From Neoactinobaculum massilliense (GTDB taxonomy: Bacteria > Actinomycetota > Actinomycetes > Actinomycetales > Actinomycetaceae), in NCBI RefSeq assembly GCF_900604955.1, contig NZ_UWPE01000001.1, positions 558,001 to 622,000 of the forward strand: a stretch of DNA of 64,000 nucleotides. Direction: 5' to 3'. Within the stretch, counting starts at the first letter, position 1. Each line of letters starts with the position of its first letter. Under the pieces are notes generated by a model that worked only from the letters and a program-made list of their open reading frames with translations, did no database searches and was not told the origin of the DNA. The translations under genes were made by a program, and so were the position numbers. Shown here piece after piece: positions 9,017 through 17,977 of this stretch.

Positions 9017-10444
9017 CTAGGCGTCGTGCTCCGTTACCTCGGCCATACGCGGATCAGCATGGAGCGGATCATCGAGCCGTTGCGCGGCTTTTGTGCCGCC
9101 CTCCGGAATAATCCGCGCGGCGGCAAAGGAGGCAACGTGGAAAAACATAATCATCACGGCAAAGGCGATGGCTAGCGCCATGCCCTGCGAGGTGGGGAGG
9201 GCGCCAATCACAATGCCAATGATGGCGGCACAGAATGCCCCGCCGTAGGTATCCGCCAACTGGAGTGACGACGAGGTGCGGCCCTGGTTTTCCAGCGAGG
9301 ATATTCCCAGTGCATGCACGCTCAATGCCGGGTAGGCCACACCGGTGAACAATCCTGCCAGCGTCCAGCCGGCTACCACTAACCAGGCTGTGACATTCGG
9401 CAGGCATCCGAGCACCACCATCCACACCACCACGGTGGTACCGGCGGCGCCCACGAACGGGAGCCGGGCGCGTACGGCGTCGTCCGTAATACGCCCCGAG
9501 GCCCAGGAGCCAATGGCCCACGTGATGGAACCGACCGACACAATGTAGCCGGCAAAATCCGGACGCCAGCCGTGCACCTCCTGCAGCATGAGGGGCATGA
9601 ACATCTCCATTGCCACGTAGCACCCGTTGAGAAATACGCGGGAAAGGATGGTGGCGGGTAGGCCACGCTTCGCCCGGTAGGTTCCGCGGGGGAGCAGGGG
9701 AGAAAGGAACGCGAATCCGGCGATGGCGGCCACCACGCCGGCCGCGTAGGTAAGCGGTGTGAAGGTGTGTGCGCCGGACACCATCTGCAGTGCCACCATG
9801 GCCAAGCCCGCGCCGATGGCGGGCAGAACGGTGCGAAGTATGTGTTCGGTGGGGCGTACACGATGGGGCGGAAGGATACGGACCACGCGGAGCACCAACG
9901 GCATGATGAGAATCATGAGCACGGGTACGGCGCCAAACACAATGCGCCAGTTCCAGTGCATGACGATGAACCCGGCGATGGCGGGGCCGATGAGCGAGGG
10001 CAGCACCCAGGCGGCGGCGAAAGCGGCGAAGAACGAGGGCTGACGTGCCGGTTTCACGGATCCGCCCACCATCGCGTAGAGGGGCACAATGACCATGCCG
10101 CCTCCCAGCCCGGCCACCGCGCGTCCCACCACAAACCAGATCATGGTGGGTGCGAACGCTGAGGCGAGCAAACCGGCGGCAAACATGGCGAGCCCCGTAA
10201 CAAGCGGACGTACGGTGCCGCGGGCGTCGGACCAGGGGCCAGCCAGCGCGGCCGTCATCAACTGAGTGGAGAGCACCACACCCATCGCGAGGGCGTAGAG
10301 GCTTTGCCCGTCGAGGGCGCGGGCGACGGTTGGCATCGCGGTGGTGACTGAGAGATTCTCGAATGCTACAAGCGTGATGAGTGTCACCGCCACCACCTTG
10401 AGGAAACGTTCACCCCTCGGGTCCAAATACGAATTCGCAGTCAC
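9017..10444 (-). CDS. MFS exporter (drug-efflux-like)
   Basis: 475-residue major facilitator with 12-14 hydrophobic segments. After the leader (YLDPRGERFLKVVAVTLITLVAFENL) it shows the antiporter-type signature around GRAVAGLGGGMVIVPLYAMV and a cytosolic loop with VRILPPHRVRPTEH, resembling DHA-type multidrug exporters. The C-terminus is a short charged tail. GTG 10444 is preferred because GAAGAGGAC precedes it at correct spacing; ATG 10468, eight codons upstream, has no ribosome site. Divergent from aspS. Substrate unknown. Confidence 0.78.
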   Translation of the reverse strand: MTANSYLDPRGERFLKVVAVTLITLVAFENLSVTTAMPTVARALDGQSLYALAMGVVLSTQLMTAALAGPWSDARGTVRPLVTGLAMFAAGLLASAFAPTMIWFVVGRAVAGLGGGMVIVPLYAMVGGSVKPARQPSFFAAFAAAWVLPSLIGPAIAGFIVMHWNWRIVFGAVPVLMILIMPLVLRVVRILPPHRVRPTEHILRTVLPAIGAGLAMVALQMVSGAHTFTPLTYAAGVVAAIAGFAFLSPLLPRGTYRAKRGLPATILSRVFLNGCYVAMEMFMPLMLQEVHGWRPDFAGYIVSVGSITWAIGSWASGRITDDAVRARLPFVGAAGTTVVVWMVVLGCLPNVTAWLVVAGWTLAGLFTGVAYPALSVHALGISSLENQGRTSSSLQLADTYGGAFCAAIIGIVIGALPTSQGMALAIAFAVMIMFFHVASFAAARIIPEGGTKAAQRLDDPLHADPRMAEVTEHDA

Positions 10445-10501
10445 CTTGTCCTCTTCACCTATATCCATCGCTTGAGTGGCGCGGAAAAGTCCAGGCACCG
10501 C

Positions 10502-10537
10502 TAGACTAGACCAGGCAATTTCACCCGTCGAGTGAAA
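10502..10537. promoter_or_regulatory. Divergent promoter/operator region MFS exporter / aspS
   Basis: Contains TAGACT (10502-10507), a plausible plus-strand -10 box for aspS, and an inverted repeat TTTCAC-N7-GTGAAA (10519-10537). The arms equal those of the TetR gene operator at 56487-56512, though the spacing differs. Possible control site of the exporter. Confidence 0.4.
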
Positions 10538-10587
10538 GCGCTGGACCGCCCGTCTCGCGGCCCATGTCAAAGTTGAAAGAGGAAATA

Positions 10588-12408
10588 GTGCTACGTACGC
10601 GCAACGCCGGCTCCCTCCGTCTCGAGGACGCTGGAAAGGAAGTTACGTTGGCCGGGTGGGTGGACCGCCGGCGCGATCACGGCGGTATCGCCTTCATTGA
10701 TCTACGCGACGCATCGGGCATTGCCCAGCTCACCATTCGCGAGGAGATCGCCCACGAACTGCGCTCCGAATACTGCATCCAGGTGACCGGTACGGTGCGG
10801 GAGCGGCCGGAAGGAAATGAGAATCCTGCCCTGCCCACCGGTGAAATCGAGGTGGAGACGGAGAAGGTGACCGTTCTCTCCGCTGCTGACGCGTTGCCCT
10901 TCCAGGTGTCCGATCATGCGGAGGATGCCGGTAATGTGCGCGAGGACGTTCGGCTGCGCTACCGCTACCTGGATCTTCGCCGCTCCTATGAGCAGCGTGC
11001 GTTGCGCCTGCGCTCCGAGGCGAATAAGGCCGCCCGCGGCGTGTTGGACAAGCACGGTTTTGTTGAGGTGGAAACCCCTACGCTCACCCGCTCCACGCCG
11101 GAGGGCGCGCGCGATTTCCTGGTGCCGGCGCGCCTCAACCCGGGGACGTGGTACGCGCTGCCGCAGTCCCCGCAGCTGTTCAAGCAGCTTCTCATGGTGG
11201 GCGGCATGGAACGCTACTATCAGCTGGCGCGCTGCTATCGCGATGAGGACTTCCGCGCGGACCGCCAGCCTGAGTTCACCCAGCTTGACGTGGAAATGAG
11301 CTTCGTGGAGCAGGACGACGTCATTGCGGTGGCCGAAGATGTTATCAAGGCCATCTGGGGCCTCATCGGCTACGAGGTGAAGACGCCGATTCCGCGCATG
11401 ACATTCAAGGATGCCATGGAGAAGTACGGTTCCGATAAGCCGGATTTGCGCTTTGGTCAGGAGCTGGTGGATCTCACCGAGTACTTCAAGAACACGCCGT
11501 TCCGCGTATTTCAGAACCCATACGTGGGTGCTGTGGTGATGCCCGGAGGCGCCTCCCAGCCGCGGCGCACTTTCGATAAGTGGCAGACCTGGGCGAAGGC
11601 CCGGGGTGCGCATGGCCTCGCCTACATTACGGTGGCCGAGGACGGCACATTGGGTGGCCCGGTCGCCAAGAACATTTCTGACTCCGAGCGCGCTGGCATT
11701 TGTGAGGCCACGGGCGCCAAGCCCGGTGATTGCATCTTCTTTGCCGCCGGCGAACCCACGTTCTCTCGTGAGCTCCTCGGTGCCGCCCGGCTTGAGATCG
11801 GCAAGCGCGCCGGTCTCATTGATGAGAAGGCGTGGGCTTTCACCTGGGTGGTGGACGCGCCCATGTTCAAGCCGGCCTCCGAGGCCGTGGCTGAGGGTGA
11901 TGTGGCCGTCGGCTCCGGGAAGTGGACGGCCGTGCACCACGCGTTCACGGCTCCGAAGCCCGATCAGATTGACACCTTCGACCAGGATCCGGCCTCCGCT
12001 CTCACCAATGCCTACGACATTGTGTGCAACGGCAACGAGATTGGTGGCGGTTCCATCCGTATTCATGATCGCTCCGTGCAGGAACGTGTGTTCAAGGTGA
12101 TGGGGCTCTCCGAGGAAGAGGCGAACGAGAAGTTCGGCTTCCTGCTCACGGCCTTCAAGTTCGGCGCGCCGCCTCACGGGGGCATTGCGTTCGGCTGGGA
12201 CCGCATCTTCTCCCTGCTGGTGGGTGCACCGTCTATTCGCGACGTCATTGCTTTCCCGAAGATCGGCAATGGCTGGGATCCGCTTACCGATGCGCCGGGG
12301 GCTATTACGGCTCAGCAGCGCAAGGAGGCCGGTGTCGACGCGAAGCCAAAGGAGCACGCGTCGGTCGATGAGAACGGCGCGCCCGTGACGGAGGAATCCG
12401 CGAAGTAA
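10588..12408 (+). CDS. aspS: Aspartate-tRNA ligase
   Basis: 606-residue class II synthetase that charges tRNA-Asp. N-terminal OB-fold anticodon domain ([26 protein letters not shown]), then the catalytic core with [13 protein letters not shown]-type motif ([21 protein letters not shown]), [20 protein letters not shown] (motif 2), a bacterial GAD insertion domain, and motif 3 [10 protein letters not shown]. The start is GTG 10588, placed after AAAGAGGAA and giving the family N-terminus MLRTRNAG; an ATG at 10564 lies before that ribosome site. Monocistronic, ended by the hairpin at 12431. Confidence 0.96.
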   Translation: MLRTRNAGSLRLEDAGKEVTLAGWVDRRRDHGGIAFIDLRDASGIAQLTIREEIAHELRSEYCIQVTGTVRERPEGNENPALPTGEIEVETEKVTVLSAADALPFQVSDHAEDAGNVREDVRLRYRYLDLRRSYEQRALRLRSEANKAARGVLDKHGFVEVETPTLTRSTPEGARDFLVPARLNPGTWYALPQSPQLFKQLLMVGGMERYYQLARCYRDEDFRADRQPEFTQLDVEMSFVEQDDVIAVAEDVIKAIWGLIGYEVKTPIPRMTFKDAMEKYGSDKPDLRFGQELVDLTEYFKNTPFRVFQNPYVGAVVMPGGASQPRRTFDKWQTWAKARGAHGLAYITVAEDGTLGGPVAKNISDSERAGICEATGAKPGDCIFFAAGEPTFSRELLGAARLEIGKRAGLIDEKAWAFTWVVDAPMFKPASEAVAEGDVAVGSGKWTAVHHAFTAPKPDQIDTFDQDPASALTNAYDIVCNGNEIGGGSIRIHDRSVQERVFKVMGLSEEEANEKFGFLLTAFKFGAPPHGGIAFGWDRIFSLLVGAPSIRDVIAFPKIGNGWDPLTDAPGAITAQQRKEAGVDAKPKEHASVDENGAPVTEESAK

Positions 12409-12430
12409 AACGCTGATTGCTAGCGTCCGG

Positions 12431-12456
12431 TGGCCCCGCCCTGTGCGGGGCCATTT
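12431..12456 (+). terminator. aspS terminator
   Basis: Stem TGGCCCCGC (12431-12439) / GCGGGGCCA (12445-12453), loop CCTGT, followed by TTT. Confidence 0.75.
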
Positions 12457-12540
12457 CCGACGCCGAAGTGGGCGGGCAAGTTTTCGGCACCCTGTGGCGA
12501 GTGGGTTTCGCGCTGTCGATTGCGGATGCCCGGCAGCATA

Positions 12541-13083
12541 CTAGTGCGTGCGAAGATACTCGGCGTGGTGGACGCCTTCAAGAAGTCGCGGATCGGCGTC
12601 GCGTGGCACGACGGAGAATTTTCCGCTTGGTTCGGCCACAATTCCGGCCACGGCATCCGGAGAGATAAATCCGTACACACGCAGAATTTCGGCCACGTCC
12701 TCACGATGAATAGCCGCGTGCTTGGAGCGCAGGATGCCCTGTTCCGGCGTCCACACGACATAGGCGTGAGCGAGGAGTGCCCGTTTACCTCGCTGCGTAC
12801 GCGCAGCCAATCCCGCGATTACACGCAGAATGGTGAGCGTGAAGAGTGCGATTATCCCTGCCGCCAGCGTTGGGGTGTGCCCCAGCATTACTCGCCCCGC
12901 GATTGCTCCAATTACTACGACGCCGGCCACATCGGTCGTGGAAAGCCTCGCCAGGGTTGTCTGCCCCAGTAGACGCAGCAGAACAATAAAAAATACGTAC
13001 ATGATGGCGGTGGAGGCGGCGACAGCACCGGCCTGTAACCAGGAGAGTCCGAGCAGATCGGCGAAACTCAATGAGGAAAACAC
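12541..13083 (-). CDS. DUF421/YetF-like membrane protein
   Basis: 180-residue protein with three predicted membrane segments in the first 90 residues (SWLQAGAVAASTAIMYVFFIVLL; VAGVVVIGAIAGRVM; LAAGIIALFTLTILRVIAGL), then a soluble cytosolic domain of about 85 residues, the YetF/DUF421 layout. Members are implicated in envelope and germinant-receptor assembly in Bacillus, but no clear function is known here. GTG start with AGGA six bases upstream. Convergent with aspS. Confidence 0.75.
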   Translation of the reverse strand: MFSSLSFADLLGLSWLQAGAVAASTAIMYVFFIVLLRLLGQTTLARLSTTDVAGVVVIGAIAGRVMLGHTPTLAAGIIALFTLTILRVIAGLAARTQRGKRALLAHAYVVWTPEQGILRSKHAAIHREDVAEILRVYGFISPDAVAGIVAEPSGKFSVVPRDADPRLLEGVHHAEYLRTH

Positions 13084-13152
13084 ACGCTTATCCTGGCACG
13101 CGGGGCAGCGCGCCGCAGAATGACCGCTGACGCGTGCAAATGACCGCCGGCG

Positions 13153-15651
13153 CTAACGCAACGTAGTGACGTCGGCGGACGTAAGGTGATCAATAGTCCG
13201 GGCATCCTTCGCGTCCTGCGCGAAACGCGGCTGCCGCTCCGATAGCCCGAGCTTCAGGTAGGCGCGCTCCAACCATCGCGGTGCCCACCAATTCCACCGT
13301 CCCAGCACGGTCATTGTGGCCGGAACCAATAGCATGCGCACCAGCGTGGCATCGAAGAAGACGGTGACCGCAAGCATGACGCCCAGCTGACGAATCGGCA
13401 GCATATCGCCGAATACAAATCCGATAAATACCGCGATGATGATGGCGGCAGCCGAGGTGATGATGCGCCCGGACGCCTGCAGTCCGCGCTGTACCGAGTG
13501 GTTGTTCGAATAGCCCGCATCCCAGAATTCCTTCATGCGCGCCACCAGGAATACCTCGTAATCCATGGAGAGTCCGAAACCGAAGGCCAGGCATAGGGCC
13601 ACAATGTAGGTTGCCATGCCACTGAGCTGGGGGAGGCCCAAATATCCGTGCTCGAATAGCCACGCGGTAAATCCGAGCGAGGCAACCAGAGAAATAGTAT
13701 TAATGATGACGGCCTTCAGTGGCACCACGAGGGAACCCGTCATCAAGAACAGCAGCACAAATACGGCAACAACAATGATCGCGAGCGCACCCCACGCGCC
13801 GCCCTCAAGCGCGGTATTAAAGTCCAGCTGCATGGCCGCACCGCCACCAACCAGCACGTTGGAGTGGTGGCGGATCTGCTGAACGGTATCCACCACCTGC
13901 TGCCCGACGGCGTCGGAGGAGGATGTCCGCACCGCAATCGAATACCAGCCGTCTTCCCGGGCGACGGGCTCACTGACGTTCGTGACGCCGTCGAGGGTCT
14001 TGAGCCAGGCCGCCTCGGCCGCGGCGTTCTGCTTTGTCATGACCGTGATGTGAGGTGACGCAAGATCCGGATAGCTGGTGTTCAGTGTGCGTGTCACCGT
14101 GTTGATACTTGCCGTATCTGGCAGCACCTCGCTGGTATCCACGCGCATGTTCGCCTGGCCGAGCGGAACCATAAAGAGGCCGAGGAGCGCCAGAATAATG
14201 AGCATGGTCAGCCAGGGAATGCGCTGCACGGCCCGGGCGATCGTGGAAAAGGCGCCGTGACTGGTGCCCACATCCGCCTGGAAGCCGGGGATGCGCTTAA
14301 GCATGGAAGGCCGCGCAATACGCGCCCCGAGAAGCATGAGAATAGCGGGGACAGCGGTGGTGGCTGCGCATACGGCCAGCAGGGCGATGATGACGGCGCC
14401 GATAGAGATCACGCGGAGGAGTGGCACACGAATAACCAGTAGCCCGCACAGGGCCGCGGCGATGGTGACCGCGGAAAACACCACGGTGCGGCCGGCCGTG
14501 GCCACGGTGGTTGTGATGGCTTCAATTTGGGCGTCGCGGAAGCCTGCTGGCGTGGGCGTGCCGCGAGGACCGATGGTGATGCCTCGAGCGGTGAGGGAGG
14601 CGCGAAGTTCCTCGCGGTAGCGGGAAACCACCAGCAGCCCGTAATCGATGGATAGCGCAATCCCGATGATAGAGATGACATTCAGGATGAGCGAATCGAT
14701 GGTGGCCGCAAAGGTGCCTACCCAGAGGCAGCCTGCCGCGGTAAAAATTGCCAGGATGGCTCCCGCAAAAGGCATGAGGGCCGCGAGGAAGCCGCCGAAT
14801 ACGATGACCATGAGGATCAGGGCTACGGGCAGGCCAATGGATTCGCCAGTGACGAGGTCTGCGCGGGCTACACCGTTCACGGATTCCAGGGCGAGGTCTG
14901 AGGAGGTGGAGGTGAGGGTGCCCTGGGGAGCGAGCGCGTCCCGCCCGTCATTGAGCAGCTGAAGAATTGTGGCTTCGTTGGACTTTTGCGTAGCGCCGTC
15001 GGACATGGTGATGGCGATGACGTAGCCATCTTCTGAGAGGAAGGAAGCGAGCTGATTCGTTGCGGTGGTGCGTGCCTGCTCGCGCGCCTGCGCTACCGCC
15101 GTGTTGCGTACCTGGGATTCGGAGGGCTGGCCGGCCTGAGCGGAGGCCATCTGCTCCTGTACCTGCTGGGTGGCGAGCGTTTCGGGAACGCCGCGGGCCA
15201 CCAGCTCGGCGACGGCGTTCGCCGCCTGCTGCTGGGCCGTAGTCGCGGCCTGTTCCAGCTCCTTATCAACCGCCGCGTTGGCCTGTTTACTCGCCTCCTC
15301 AAGCGCGTCATACGTCACCGCGGGTGGGATGATAACGGAAGAAACTCCGGGAAGCTTCTTTATTTTGGCCTGAATCGCAGAGGCCTTCTCGCCGTCCGCG
15401 GCATCGGCGGTGGTGCCTGAAATAACGGAGACGATTTGGTAGTCATGCGCCGCCTTCTGGATGTCGGTGACGCGGGCGGACTGGCTCCCGGGAACACTGA
15501 AATCCGAAGTGCCGAGGCGGCTAAAAATGCTGCCCTGGCCGAACCCAGTGCCCGCTGCAACAACGAAGAACAGTGCTATCGCGCACCAGGCAATAATGAC
15601 TCTCCGTGGATGAAGCGCGACCCTGCGTCCAAGCCAACTGAACATATTCAT
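13153..15651 (-). CDS. MMPL-family RND transporter
   Basis: 832-residue RND exporter of the MmpL/YdfJ type, probably moving lipids or hydrophobic compounds across the membrane. Two repeats, each a large extracytoplasmic loop followed by a membrane bundle; the family's membrane aspartate appears in both (IALSIDYGLLVVSRYREELR and FGFGLSMDYEVFLVARMKE). The first outside loop carries a long Gln/Ala-rich, coiled-coil-like stretch (about residues 105-190). Start ATG 15651 begins MNMFSWLGRRVALHPRRVI, just before the first membrane segment; upstream in-frame sequence is not conserved-looking. No strong ribosome site. Confidence 0.85.
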   Translation of the reverse strand: MNMFSWLGRRVALHPRRVIIAWCAIALFFVVAAGTGFGQGSIFSRLGTSDFSVPGSQSARVTDIQKAAHDYQIVSVISGTTADAADGEKASAIQAKIKKLPGVSSVIIPPAVTYDALEEASKQANAAVDKELEQAATTAQQQAANAVAELVARGVPETLATQQVQEQMASAQAGQPSESQVRNTAVAQAREQARTTATNQLASFLSEDGYVIAITMSDGATQKSNEATILQLLNDGRDALAPQGTLTSTSSDLALESVNGVARADLVTGESIGLPVALILMVIVFGGFLAALMPFAGAILAIFTAAGCLWVGTFAATIDSLILNVISIIGIALSIDYGLLVVSRYREELRASLTARGITIGPRGTPTPAGFRDAQIEAITTTVATAGRTVVFSAVTIAAALCGLLVIRVPLLRVISIGAVIIALLAVCAATTAVPAILMLLGARIARPSMLKRIPGFQADVGTSHGAFSTIARAVQRIPWLTMLIILALLGLFMVPLGQANMRVDTSEVLPDTASINTVTRTLNTSYPDLASPHITVMTKQNAAAEAAWLKTLDGVTNVSEPVAREDGWYSIAVRTSSSDAVGQQVVDTVQQIRHHSNVLVGGGAAMQLDFNTALEGGAWGALAIIVVAVFVLLFLMTGSLVVPLKAVIINTISLVASLGFTAWLFEHGYLGLPQLSGMATYIVALCLAFGFGLSMDYEVFLVARMKEFWDAGYSNNHSVQRGLQASGRIITSAAAIIIAVFIGFVFGDMLPIRQLGVMLAVTVFFDATLVRMLLVPATMTVLGRWNWWAPRWLERAYLKLGLSERQPRFAQDAKDARTIDHLTSADVTTLR

Positions 15652-15791
15652 ATGATGGCAGAGAATCCTGGAAATTTGCGGAAATCGGATTTCGGGCGGC
15701 ACCGGCGCGCGGGTGCTGACGGCGGTACCCACCGTGGTTGGCGTGAGGATGCACCAGCGGTCCGGACAGCTGCGGGCGGGTGGCGTCGTCG

Positions 15792-15797
15792 TATCCT
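15792..15797 (+). promoter_or_regulatory. Leaderless -10 box (TATCCT) of rarA
   Basis: TATCCT plus six bases (GGGGCG) and GTG 15804. It settles the rarA start at 15804 rather than the GTG at 15780. Confidence 0.5.
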
Positions 15798-15803
15798 GGG
15801 GCG

Positions 15804-17147
15804 GTGGATCTTTTCGAGAACGCGGCAACAGACGAACACGGTATCCCCTCCGGTGCCCACGGACCGCTGGCGGTGCGGATGCGCCCGCGCACACTCGACG
15901 AAGTAGTGGGCCAGGATCATCTGCTGGAAACCGGTTCTCCGTTGCGGCGCCTCCTTGAACCCGATTCCTCTTCGGCGCCCACCTCCGTATTTCTCTGGGG
16001 GCCACCCGGAACCGGGAAAACCACGCTTGCCTATCTCATCGCACGGGCGGGAGAGCGAGACTTTGTGGAAATCTCGGCCGTGTCCGCCGGCGTGAAGGAA
16101 GTTCGCGGTGCTATCGGCGCGGCGCGACGCCGACTGGCCGCCACCGGTCAGCAAACGGTCCTGTTCATTGACGAGGTGCATCGATTTTCAAAAACCCAAC
16201 AGGACGCCCTGCTACCCGCCGTGGAAAACGGCTGGGTGATTCTCGTGGCGGCAACCACGGAAAACCCGGCGTTTTCGGTGGTGGCGCCGCTGCTTTCGCG
16301 TTCGCTCGTGCTGACACTCAACAGCTTGGACGACGCCGCGGTGGGCGGGTTGCTGGACCGTGCGGTGACGGATGAGCGGGGACTGAATGGAGCGGTGCGG
16401 CTCGATGCAGGGGCCAAAGATAATATTGTGCGGCTCGCGGCTGGGGATGCGCGGCGTTCGCTGACCATCCTTGAGGCGGCGGCCGATGGGGCACAGCAGC
16501 GTGGCGCCGGGGTGGTGGAAGCCGAGGACGTAGCCCGGGCAGCGAACAGTGCCACCGTTCGCTATGACCGCGACGGCGATCAGCACTATCAGGTGATTTC
16601 CGCATTCATCAAATCTATTCGCGGCTCCAACGTGGATGCTGCCATGCACTACCTGGCACGCATGCTCGTGGCGGGGGAGGACCCACGTTTTATCGCTCGG
16701 CGGCTCATGATCCTGGCGGCAGAGGACGTGGGAATGGCGGACCCGTCCGCTCTCCAAACAGCCACCGCCGCGGCCCAGAGCGTGGCACTCGTTGGGATGC
16801 CGGAGGCGCGCATTATTCTCGCGGAGGCTGTGGTGCATTTGGCCACCGCTCCCAAATCAAATCGGGCTTACCTGGCGATCAATCAGGCCATAGCGGACGT
16901 CAAGGCGGGGAAAACGCCGCCCGTGCCGCTTCCACTCCGCAATGATTCCTTCAAGGGCGCCAAGGAGATGGGCTACAAGCAGGGATATCGGTACGCGCAC
17001 GACTACCCGGAGGGGGTGGCGCCCATGGAGTTTATGCCCGAGGGTTTGGAGGATACCCGCTACTACGAGCCAACCCAGCGCGGATATGAGGCCAGTGTCA
17101 CCAAGCGTCTGGCGCATATTCGCTCGATTCTCACGAGAGATAACTGA
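15804..17147 (+). CDS. rarA: Replication-associated recombination protein A (MgsA/WRNIP1-like AAA+ ATPase)
   Basis: 447-residue clamp-loader-like AAA+ ATPase that acts at stalled replication forks. The N-terminus VDLFENA is typical; then [16 protein letters not shown], Walker [12 protein letters not shown] (about residues 65-75), Walker [10 protein letters not shown], sensor region [12 protein letters not shown], and a C-terminal tetramerisation domain ([27 protein letters not shown]). Full length for the family. It stands alone with its own leaderless promoter, followed by rpsD. Confidence 0.93.
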   Translation: MDLFENAATDEHGIPSGAHGPLAVRMRPRTLDEVVGQDHLLETGSPLRRLLEPDSSSAPTSVFLWGPPGTGKTTLAYLIARAGERDFVEISAVSAGVKEVRGAIGAARRRLAATGQQTVLFIDEVHRFSKTQQDALLPAVENGWVILVAATTENPAFSVVAPLLSRSLVLTLNSLDDAAVGGLLDRAVTDERGLNGAVRLDAGAKDNIVRLAAGDARRSLTILEAAADGAQQRGAGVVEAEDVARAANSATVRYDRDGDQHYQVISAFIKSIRGSNVDAAMHYLARMLVAGEDPRFIARRLMILAAEDVGMADPSALQTATAAAQSVALVGMPEARIILAEAVVHLATAPKSNRAYLAINQAIADVKAGKTPPVPLPLRNDSFKGAKEMGYKQGYRYAHDYPEGVAPMEFMPEGLEDTRYYEPTQRGYEASVTKRLAHIRSILTRDN

Positions 17148-17242
17148 TAGCCTATACAAGTTGCCCACAGTGGGCATCCCTGGGGTCTTAGCCGTAAGAG
17201 TTGGCCCCGCACCATTGGTGTGTACATTGACAGGAGAATATT

Positions 17243-17866
17243 TTGGCGAATCGTAATCGTTCCCGCCACGCCGTGCGGCAGTCCCGCGCGCTGGGCGTTG
17301 CGCTCACCCCGAAGGCCGAACGCTACATGCAGCGTCGCCCGTACCGTCCGGGTGAAAATGGCCGTGGCCGGGTAAAGGATTCGGACTACTCGGTCCGTCT
17401 GAAGGAAAAGCAGCGTCTGCGCGCACAGTACGGCATCCGCGAGGCGCAGATGCGCCGCGTGTGGGATGAAGCTCGGCGCGAAGAGGGCCTGGCCGGTGAG
17501 AACCTGGTGGAGCTGCTGGAGATGCGCCTGGATGCCCTGGTGCTTCGCGCCGGTTTTGCTCGCACCATCGCGCAGGCTCGTCAGGTGGTCTCTCACCGTC
17601 ACATCCTGGTGGATGGCAAGATCGTGAACCTCCCCTCCTTCCGTGTAAAGCCGGGTCAGGTAGTGCAGGTGAAGCCCGCCTCCCAGACCTCCCCGGAGTT
17701 CCAGGTAGCGGCCCAGGGTGCGCATCGTGACGTGCTCCCGAAGGTGCCGGATTACCTCGATGTGGAGCTGGAGAAGCTGAAGTTCACGCTGGTGCGTCGC
17801 CCGAAGCGCGCGGAAGTGTCGGTGGAAGCTAACGTTCAGCTGATCGTTGAGCACTACTCCCGCTAG
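17243..17866 (+). CDS. rpsD: 30S ribosomal protein S4
   Basis: 207-residue primary 16S rRNA-binding protein that nucleates 30S assembly. S4 N-terminal domain, then the S4 RNA-binding fold (MRLDALVLRAGFARTIAQAR, VSHRHILVDGKIVNLPSFRVKPGQ). The start codon is TTG (17243) after AGGAGA. As in Bifidobacterium and Streptomyces it stands apart from the large ribosomal operons, near rarA and alaS. The first ten residues lack the CXXC zinc site of some S4 proteins (the C- form). Ended by a strong terminator. Confidence 0.96.
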   Translation: MANRNRSRHAVRQSRALGVALTPKAERYMQRRPYRPGENGRGRVKDSDYSVRLKEKQRLRAQYGIREAQMRRVWDEARREEGLAGENLVELLEMRLDALVLRAGFARTIAQARQVVSHRHILVDGKIVNLPSFRVKPGQVVQVKPASQTSPEFQVAAQGAHRDVLPKVPDYLDVELEKLKFTLVRRPKRAEVSVEANVQLIVEHYSR

Positions 17867-17881
17867 TTGGTGAGTACTCTT

Positions 17882-17916
17882 GAGAGCGCGTCCCCGCGTG
17901 GGGCGCGCTCTCTTTT
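17882..17916 (+). terminator. rpsD terminator
   Basis: Arms GAGAGCGCG (17882-17890) and CGCGCTCTC (17904-17912), inner CCCC/GGGG around GCGT, one bulged T, then TTTT. Confidence 0.85.
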
Positions 17917-17977
17917 GTAGAATCAGCCTCGCACACTGTGCAGGCATGCCGGAGATCCGGCGGAAACTGGAGAAAAT

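Noticed and set aside
10702-12357. 551-codon minus-strand frame inside aspS
   Set aside because: Antisense shadow; aspS on the plus strand carries all class II synthetase motifs.
16148-16555. Long minus-strand frame opposite rarA
   Set aside because: A shadow of a GC-rich gene; rarA shows full motif conservation on the plus strand.
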